18,274 bases of DNA. It comes from an uncultured bacterium. GTDB lineage: Bacteria > Actinomycetota > Coriobacteriia > Coriobacteriales > Eggerthellaceae. This document shows positions 14,122 to 18,274 of the stretch, in pieces. The stretch lies in the NCBI GenBank assembly GCA_937890835.1, contig CALADF010000054.1, positions 1-18,274 on the forward strand, in the 5' to 3' direction. Each line of letters opens with the position of its first letter. Position 1 is the first letter of the stretch. The position numbers were made by a program, and so were the translations under genes. Below the pieces are notes generated by a model. That model made no database searches. It was not told the DNA's origin and saw only the letters and a program-made list of their open reading frames with translations.

Positions 14122-14150
14122 TATATCTTACGATATACCTAGTCGTATAT
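14122..14150. promoter_or_regulatory. Overlapping dyads upstream of the ABC operon
   Basis: Two perfect short inverted repeats share bases: TATATC-TTAC-GATATA at 14122-14137, and ATATAC-CTAGTC-GTATAT at 14133-14150. They lie 29-57 nt before the binding-protein ATG, downstream of or over its likely transcription start, where a repressor could act. The binding protein is unknown. Confidence 0.45.
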
Positions 14151-14172
14151 TGTATCTAGTCTTATATTAGAT
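14139..14172. repeat. Tandem 17-bp direct repeat upstream of the ABC operon
   Basis: CTAGTCGTATATTGTAT (14139-14155) is followed immediately by CTAGTCTTATATTAGAT (14156-14172), 14 of 17 bases identical. The second copy runs into ATAACGTT (14171-14178). Tandem copies at less than two helical turns suggest cooperative protein binding. Confidence 0.6.
14149..14154 (-). promoter_or_regulatory. Candidate -10 of the ABC operon
   Basis: TACAAT on the minus strand, with start expected near 14142 and a leader of about 50 nt. No TTGACA-like -35 stands at 16-18 bp; instead ATAACGTT occupies that position, which would fit activator dependence. Several other TATA-like hexamers nearby could serve instead. 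Confidence 0.35.
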
Positions 14173-14179
14173 AACGTTT
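14171..14179. promoter_or_regulatory. ATAACGTTT element shared with the LysR/PQ-loop region
   Basis: ATAACGTTT occurs here and at 3278-3286, and ATAACGTTC occurs on the minus strand at 3229-3221. The 17 bases at 14163-14179 match 14 of 17 with those at 3270-3286. A common regulator of both loci is the simplest explanation, unproven. Confidence 0.4.
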
Positions 14180-14263
14180 AATGTTCTACGAGGGAGACCT
14201 AACGATCCATCTTCCCCTTCGGGCGATATTCGCGCGTGAGCGGTGAAGCGAATCGCTCGAGGA

Positions 14264-14288
14264 GCGGCGTGCGGCACCCACGCGCCGC
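14264..14288. other. GC-rich imperfect hairpin
   Basis: GCGGCGTG (14264-14271) pairs with CACGC-CCGC (14279-14288) across a 7-nt loop with one bulged G. It lies between divergent genes and lacks a U-run on either strand, so no role is assigned. Confidence 0.35.
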
Positions 14289-14358
14289 GCCGCCTGCGTC
14301 TCCGTCTTTCGCACGTCGCCGCCCGCCGTGTTTGAAGGCGGGTCACTCGCCCTTGCAC

Positions 14359-14364
14359 TACAAT
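14359..14364 (+). promoter_or_regulatory. -10-like element of the HAD gene
   Basis: TACAAT followed by GG, 50 nt before the proposed TTG start. It overlaps the ATG at 14363 that an automatic caller would pick, arguing that this ATG is promoter DNA. No clear -35. Confidence 0.35.
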
Positions 14365-14413
14365 GGGAGCTCATCGCACGATTTTCAACCATGCAAGAAA
14401 GAGATGTGACGCC

Positions 14414-15058
14414 TTGTACCGCTATGTGCTTTTCGACCTCGACGGAACGCTCACCGATCCCTGGGAGGGCATCACCCGCTGCGTCCAGTTCGCGCTTGCC
14501 CGCTTCGGCATACAGGAGGCCCAGGAAAACCTGACGACGTTCATCGGGCCACCGCTGCGTGAGTCGTTCGCAACGCGCTACAGCATGAGCGACGAGCAAG
14601 CGGAAGCCGCCGTGGAAGCCTACCGCGAACGATTCTCCGTCACAGGCCTTTACGAGAACCGCGTGTTCGACGGCGTCGAAGCCTTGCTCGGAAAGCTCCG
14701 CGACGCGGGCGCGGTCATCGCGCTGGCAACCTCGAAGCCCGAGGAGTTCGCCCGCATCATCCTCGACCATTTCGAGTTAACGCCCTACTTCGACGTCATC
14801 GCCGGCGCCAGCATGAGCGCCGATCGCATGAGAAAAGACCAGGTGATCGAAGAGGCGCTGCGCAGACTCGGCAACCCCGGCGTCGACGACGTGGTCATGG
14901 TGGGCGATCGCGTCCACGATATCGAGGGCGCGCGTGTCTTCGGCATCGACGCCATCGCCGTCAGCTGGGGGTACGCGCCCGACGGGGAGCTTGCGGCGGC
15001 GAAGCCCGCCCGCATCGTCGACGCCCTCGACGAGCTCGAGGAGCTATTGCTCGCCTGA
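14414..15058 (+). CDS. HAD-superfamily phosphatase, Gph/PpaX-like
   Basis: Cytosolic Mg-dependent phosphohydrolase of HAD subfamily IA, the phosphoglycolate phosphatase-like group. With the TTG start there are 214 residues, the usual length. Motif I is FDLDGTLTD with nucleophile D8 and acid D10; motif II is ALATSKP (S107); K141 is the likely motif III lysine; motif IV is VGDRVHD (D165, D169). The helical cap spans about 17-85. The TTG at 14414 gives YRYVLFDLDG directly after the start, as in relatives, with AAAGAG 9 nt upstream. An in-frame ATG at 14363 would add 17 atypical residues and overlaps a -10-like sequence. The substrate cannot be told. It is 80 nt upstream of the exporter gene on the same strand, perhaps one transcript. 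Confidence 0.85.
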   Translation: MYRYVLFDLDGTLTDPWEGITRCVQFALARFGIQEAQENLTTFIGPPLRESFATRYSMSDEQAEAAVEAYRERFSVTGLYENRVFDGVEALLGKLRDAGAVIALATSKPEEFARIILDHFELTPYFDVIAGASMSADRMRKDQVIEEALRRLGNPGVDDVVMVGDRVHDIEGARVFGIDAIAVSWGYAPDGELAAAKPARIVDALDELEELLLA

Positions 15059-15138
15059 AACGACGCCAAAACCGCAGCACGGAGGCGGACGCTCGGCGAG
15101 AAGGAGCAACCGCACGCGATCGCGGCGAGGAGAACGCG

Positions 15139-16974
15139 ATGCGCGTCCGAAGACGAAACGCGAACCGACCTAAGCGAGACCCCATGAACCCCACGAAATC
15201 GAAGAAATCGCTGACCCGACGGACCCTTCACTATTACCGGCTCGTCACGCGTCGCCACCTCGGCTTGTTCGCCGCGCTGATGGCGTCAACCTTTCTGTTC
15301 GTCGCGCTTCTCTCGTACGGCAACCCCTACGTGATGAGCCTCATCGTCGATCGCGTCAGCGCCGATCCTGTGCCCGCCGACCGGGTTCTCACCGTGTTCG
15401 GTCCCTACATCGCCGCGCTCATCGGCATCAACGTGGCCGGCCAGGCGGCCAGCAAGCTGCAGGACTACACCATGTACAAGCTTGAGATAGCCGCCGCGTA
15501 CGATCTGGCTACCATGAGCTTCGATGCGCTGTGCAACCAATCCATGTCGTTCCATTCGAACCGATTCGGCGGTACGCTCGTCAGCCAGACGACCAAGTTC
15601 ATGAGCGCCTACCAGCTGCTGCTCGAAACCATCACGTTCCCGTTCCTCCCGGTGCTGTGCTCGGTGATATTCACCTGCGCCATCTTGGCGCCGCGCGTAC
15701 CCGTCTACGTCGTCATCCTCATGATTCTGCTTGCAGTGTACGCCTGTGTTTCCTATTACATGTACAAGCGCATCCTGCACCTGAACGAACAAGCGGCCGG
15801 CGCGCAGAACCAGCTGTCGGGCGAGCTTTCCGATTCGGTGGCGAACATCCTCGCGGTGAAGACCTACGGGCGCGAGGACTACGAGCGCGGTTTGTTCGAC
15901 GACGCGAACCGCGAGGTGGTTGCGCGCGACTCGAAGCGCATGTGGGCATCGCTCGCACGCGGCGTTATCACCGCCTGCATCACCATCGTCATCATGTCGG
16001 TGGTCACCGTGTTCATCGCCGGCGGCAACGCCTGGTACGGCATCACGCCCGGCACGCTCGTGGTCATGTTCACCTACACCTACACCATCACCAACCAGTT
16101 CAACTTCATCAACAACGGCCTGCAGCGCATGAACCGCGCCTTCGGCGATGCGAGCGGCATGACCGCCATCCTCGATGAGCCGCGACTGGTGGCCGACGCG
16201 CCCGACGCGCCCGATTTGAAGGTGACCGAAGGAGCCATCGATTTCTCGGGAATCGACTTCTTCTACACCGACGGGAACGTCAAAACCCAGGTGTTCGACA
16301 AATTCGACCTGCACATCCCCGCCGGCCAACGCGTGGGTCTGGTGGGCATGAGCGGAGCGGGGAAAACGACGCTTACCAAGCTCTTGCTGCGCCTGTCCGA
16401 CATCCAGGAAGGACGCATACTCATCGACGGGCAGAACATCGCCGAATGCACGCAGCAATCCCTGCGCCGGCAGATCGCCTACGTGCCGCAGGAGGCGCTG
16501 CTGTTTCACCGCACCATCGCCGAGAACATTGCCTACGGCCGCCCCGACGCCACCATCGAGGAGATCCGCGAGGCCGCGCGACGCGCCAACGCGCTCAAGT
16601 TCATCGAGAAGCTCCCGCAGGGCTTCGACACCATCACCGGCGAACGCGGCGTGAAGCTGTCGGGCGGACAACGCCAGCGCATCGCCATCGCCCGCGCGCT
16701 TTTAGCCGACTGCCCGGTGCTCGTTCTCGACGAGGCGACGAGCGCGCTCGACTCCGAAAGCGAGCACTTGGTGCAAGACGCGCTTTCCACCCTCATGCGC
16801 GGCCGCACGTGCATCGTGGTGGCGCACCGCCTCTCGACCGTGGCAAGCCTCGACCGCATCGTGGTGCTCGATGACGGGCGCGTGGCCGAAGACGGACCGC
16901 ACGAGGAGCTGATCGCGCAAGGCGGCGCCTACGCGCATCTGTGGGAGCGTCAGACGGGCGCGTACCTGGAATAG
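15139..16974 (+). CDS. ABC exporter half-transporter, fused membrane and ATPase domains
   Basis: A 611-residue type IV (MsbA/BmrA-like) exporter subunit that probably works as a homodimer, since no second half-transporter lies beside it. The basic N-terminus (1-40) is followed by the six-helix domain to about 345, with clear helices near 43-62, 88-108, 165-190 and 190-212, and 270-300. The ATPase domain has Walker A GMSGAGKT (403-410), Q-loop YVPQEALLF, signature LSGGQRQR (507-514), Walker B LVLDEATSALD (D531, E532) and switch H563. The ATG at 15139 is preferred over one at 15184 because GAGGAG stands 6 nt upstream. The substrate could be lipid, peptide or drug; nothing nearby decides. Confidence 0.93.
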   Translation: MRVRRRNANRPKRDPMNPTKSKKSLTRRTLHYYRLVTRRHLGLFAALMASTFLFVALLSYGNPYVMSLIVDRVSADPVPADRVLTVFGPYIAALIGINVAGQAASKLQDYTMYKLEIAAAYDLATMSFDALCNQSMSFHSNRFGGTLVSQTTKFMSAYQLLLETITFPFLPVLCSVIFTCAILAPRVPVYVVILMILLAVYACVSYYMYKRILHLNEQAAGAQNQLSGELSDSVANILAVKTYGREDYERGLFDDANREVVARDSKRMWASLARGVITACITIVIMSVVTVFIAGGNAWYGITPGTLVVMFTYTYTITNQFNFINNGLQRMNRAFGDASGMTAILDEPRLVADAPDAPDLKVTEGAIDFSGIDFFYTDGNVKTQVFDKFDLHIPAGQRVGLVGMSGAGKTTLTKLLLRLSDIQEGRILIDGQNIAECTQQSLRRQIAYVPQEALLFHRTIAENIAYGRPDATIEEIREAARRANALKFIEKLPQGFDTITGERGVKLSGGQRQRIAIARALLADCPVLVLDEATSALDSESEHLVQDALSTLMRGRTCIVVAHRLSTVASLDRIVVLDDGRVAEDGPHEELIAQGGAYAHLWERQTGAYLE

Positions 16975-17016
16975 ACCCACGGCAGACGAGGAGACGGGGC
17001 CCAACGCGCTGCCCGC

Positions 17017-17042
17017 ACGGAGACGACCCGCCCCTTCTCCGT
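17017..17042 (+). terminator. Weak terminator candidate after the ABC exporter
   Basis: Perfect 7-bp inverted repeat ACGGAGA (17017-17023) and TCTCCGT (17036-17042) with a 12-nt loop, followed by TTCC, 42 nt after the stop. The T-run is short, so the call is tentative. It lies between convergent genes, where a terminator is expected. Confidence 0.3.
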
Positions 17043-17103
17043 TTCCGCAGCTTCGCGTCAAGCGCTTTCCTCGCCTCAAGCGCCTTTCGCAGTCGCGACG
17101 CTC

Positions 17104-18274
17104 CTACGCGTTGAACACGAAGCGATCGAGCCGATCGAGCGCTTCCTCCACGCGCACCCGCGGCAACGCCACGTTCATGCGCAGATGCGTCGGCCCGCCG
17201 AACATGCGCCCGTCTTGCACCGCCACGCCCACATCCCATGCGGCACGCTCCACATCCTCGATGGATTTGCCGCGTTCCGCGCACCATCGCGCGCAGTCGA
17301 GGAACAGCATGTAGGTGCCCTGCGGAAGCGCCGCCGAGACGCCCTTGAAACGCGAGCCTAACGCGTCCATGACCGCGTCCACGTTTCCGGCAATCACCTG
17401 GCGCAGCTCGTCGGTCCAACGAGCGCCCTCTTCCGAATACGCGCCGATGAGCGCGTGCATGGACAGCACGTTCATCTCGTTGTAACGGCTCTTCGCCGCC
17501 TGCGCGCGCACGCGGTCGCGCAGGTATCCATCGTAGATGACGTGGTAGCTGCCCACCAAACCCGCCAGGCTGAACGTCTTGCTGGGCGCGTAAAGCGCCA
17601 CGGTGCGGCATCGCGCGTCCTCGCTCACCGACTGGGTGGGAACGTGCGTGAACCCGGGGCGAATGATGTCGGACCATATCTCGTCGGAGACGACCACGCA
17701 ATCATGAGCGGCGTAGACATCCATGGCACGCTCGATTTCCGCGCGCTCCCACACGCGCCCGCACGGGTTGTGCGGCGAGCAGAAGATGGCCGCGTGAATG
17801 CGATGCTCATCCAGCTTGCGCTCCATGTCCTCGAAATCCATGCGCCACACGCCGCGCTCGTCGAGGCGAAGCGGGCTGTGGACGATGGGAAAGCCGTTCG
17901 CCTGCAGGCTCTTGGTGAACCCGATGTAAGTGGGGCTGTGCACGAGCACCGGATCGCCCTGCGCGGCGAAGGCGCGCAACGCCGACACGACGCCGCCGAG
18001 CACGCCGTTTTCGTACCCGATGTGCACGGGCTGCATGCCGGTCACGCCGTTACGCAGACGATGCCAGTCGATGATGGCGCGAAAGTACTCCTCGCGCGGC
18101 TCGAAATAGCCGAACGCCGGGTGCTCGATGCGCGTGGACAACGCGCGCATGATAGACGGGCATGCGGGGAAGTTCATATCGGCCACCCACATGGGAATGA
18201 CGTCGAAGCCCGCACGCGGAGCCGCGGGAGCGAAACCGCCCGGGCTCCCGATGGCGTCAAGCGCCAAAGCGTCA
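17104..18274 (-). CDS. MalY/PatB-type PLP aminotransferase/C-S beta-lyase, 5' end beyond the window
   Basis: Fold-type I PLP enzyme of the MalY/PatB group. Its members cleave cystathionine or cysteine conjugates to pyruvate, ammonia and a thiol; some act as aminotransferases. Counting from a TTG at 18267, the visible motifs are PMWVADMNF (25-33), SPHNPCGRVW (164-173), SDEIWSD (194-200) with the PLP-ring aspartate D195, and YAPSKTFSLAG (226-236) with Schiff-base lysine K230. The RMN segment near the C-terminus supplies the carboxylate-binding arginine. The frame stays open to the right edge, and relatives have 10-20 residues before this point, so the true start probably lies outside the window. 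The TTG has no clear support. It converges on the exporter. Confidence 0.9.
   Translation of the reverse strand, partial: DALALDAIGSPGGFAPAAPRAGFDVIPMWVADMNFPACPSIMRALSTRIEHPAFGYFEPREEYFRAIIDWHRLRNGVTGMQPVHIGYENGVLGGVVSALRAFAAQGDPVLVHSPTYIGFTKSLQANGFPIVHSPLRLDERGVWRMDFEDMERKLDEHRIHAAIFCSPHNPCGRVWERAEIERAMDVYAAHDCVVVSDEIWSDIIRPGFTHVPTQSVSEDARCRTVALYAPSKTFSLAGLVGSYHVIYDGYLRDRVRAQAAKSRYNEMNVLSMHALIGAYSEEGARWTDELRQVIAGNVDAVMDALGSRFKGVSAALPQGTYMLFLDCARWCAERGKSIEDVERAAWDVGVAVQDGRMFGGPTHLRMNVALPRVRVEEALDRLDRFVFNA

Larger units (their letters stand above)
14094..14413. other. Divergent control region, ABC operon and HAD/exporter genes
   Basis: A 320-base non-coding region in two halves. The part at 14110-14185 is extremely AT-rich and carries the repeats and candidate promoter of the ABC operon. 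The part from 14200 to 14413 is GC-rich, holds an imperfect hairpin (14264-14288) and the -10-like TACAAT (14359-14364) ahead of the HAD gene. No small gene with a ribosome site was seen. Confidence 0.5.

Noticed and set aside
12789..14159. 456-residue plus-strand open frame opposite the substrate-binding protein gene
   Set aside because: Antisense shadow; the minus strand has a Tat signal, lipobox and receptor motifs.
14391..14534. ATG at 14391 as start of the HAD gene
   Set aside because: It is out of frame with the DxD motif; the frame that carries FDLDGT has TTG 14414 or ATG 14363.
15286..16671. 461-residue minus-strand open frame opposite the ABC exporter gene
   Set aside because: Antisense shadow of a gene with all ABC motifs in the plus frame.
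1..18274. CRISPR array, insertion sequence, integrase, attachment site or toxin-antitoxin pair
   Set aside because: Looked for on both strands; no regularly spaced repeats, transposase-like motifs or small toxin/antitoxin-like pairs were found.

Overview
The window looks like part of the chromosome of a GC-rich anaerobic actinobacterium, most likely a member of the Coriobacteriia (Eggerthella-like). The reasons are the very high GC content with long antisense open frames, an rpsL-rpsG-fusA ribosomal operon, a CBS-domain family II pyrophosphatase of the short type without a DRTGG domain, a single-chain iron-sulfur L-serine dehydratase, and a Tat-exported lipoprotein binding protein. The assignment is inferred from gene content and protein style; no search was run. 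I see no insertion sequence, prophage, CRISPR array, tRNA or rRNA.

Left part (1-3313). The minus-strand str operon runs rpsL (TTG start), rpsG, fusA, and fusA leaves the window at its 3' end. A textbook sigma-70 promoter (TTGACA, 17 bp, TAATAT) sits at 2446-2474. Upstream of it is a gene-free stretch rich in G and A. Next is a small minus-strand three-helix membrane protein resembling PQ-loop/SemiSWEET proteins, divergent from a LysR-type regulator. The AT-rich region between them carries two promoters and a 9-bp inverted repeat.

Middle part (3314-10282). The LysR gene converges on the minus-strand CBS-pyrophosphatase gene. Divergent from the latter is a fused L-serine dehydratase (beta, ACT, alpha), which converges on a PcrA/UvrD helicase.

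Accessory operon (10283-14093, minus strand). The order is a Tat lipoprotein substrate-binding protein of the NMT1/taurine/nitrate type, a stem-loop, an SsuB-like ATPase, an SsuC-like permease with extra N-terminal helices (start overlapping the ATPase stop), and a cysteine-rich protein resembling DUF5714. The binding protein is also unusually rich in cysteine. Its AT-rich upstream region holds tandem and dyad repeats, plus the 8-base sequence ATAACGTT that also marks the LysR/PQ-loop divergent promoters 11 kb away. This operon is the best candidate for an undescribed system: an uptake route for an unknown small molecule, tied to a DUF5714 protein of unknown function.

Right part (14094-18274). 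A HAD phosphatase and a type IV ABC exporter half-transporter lie on the plus strand. A MalY/PatB-type PLP beta-lyase on the minus strand runs off the right edge.
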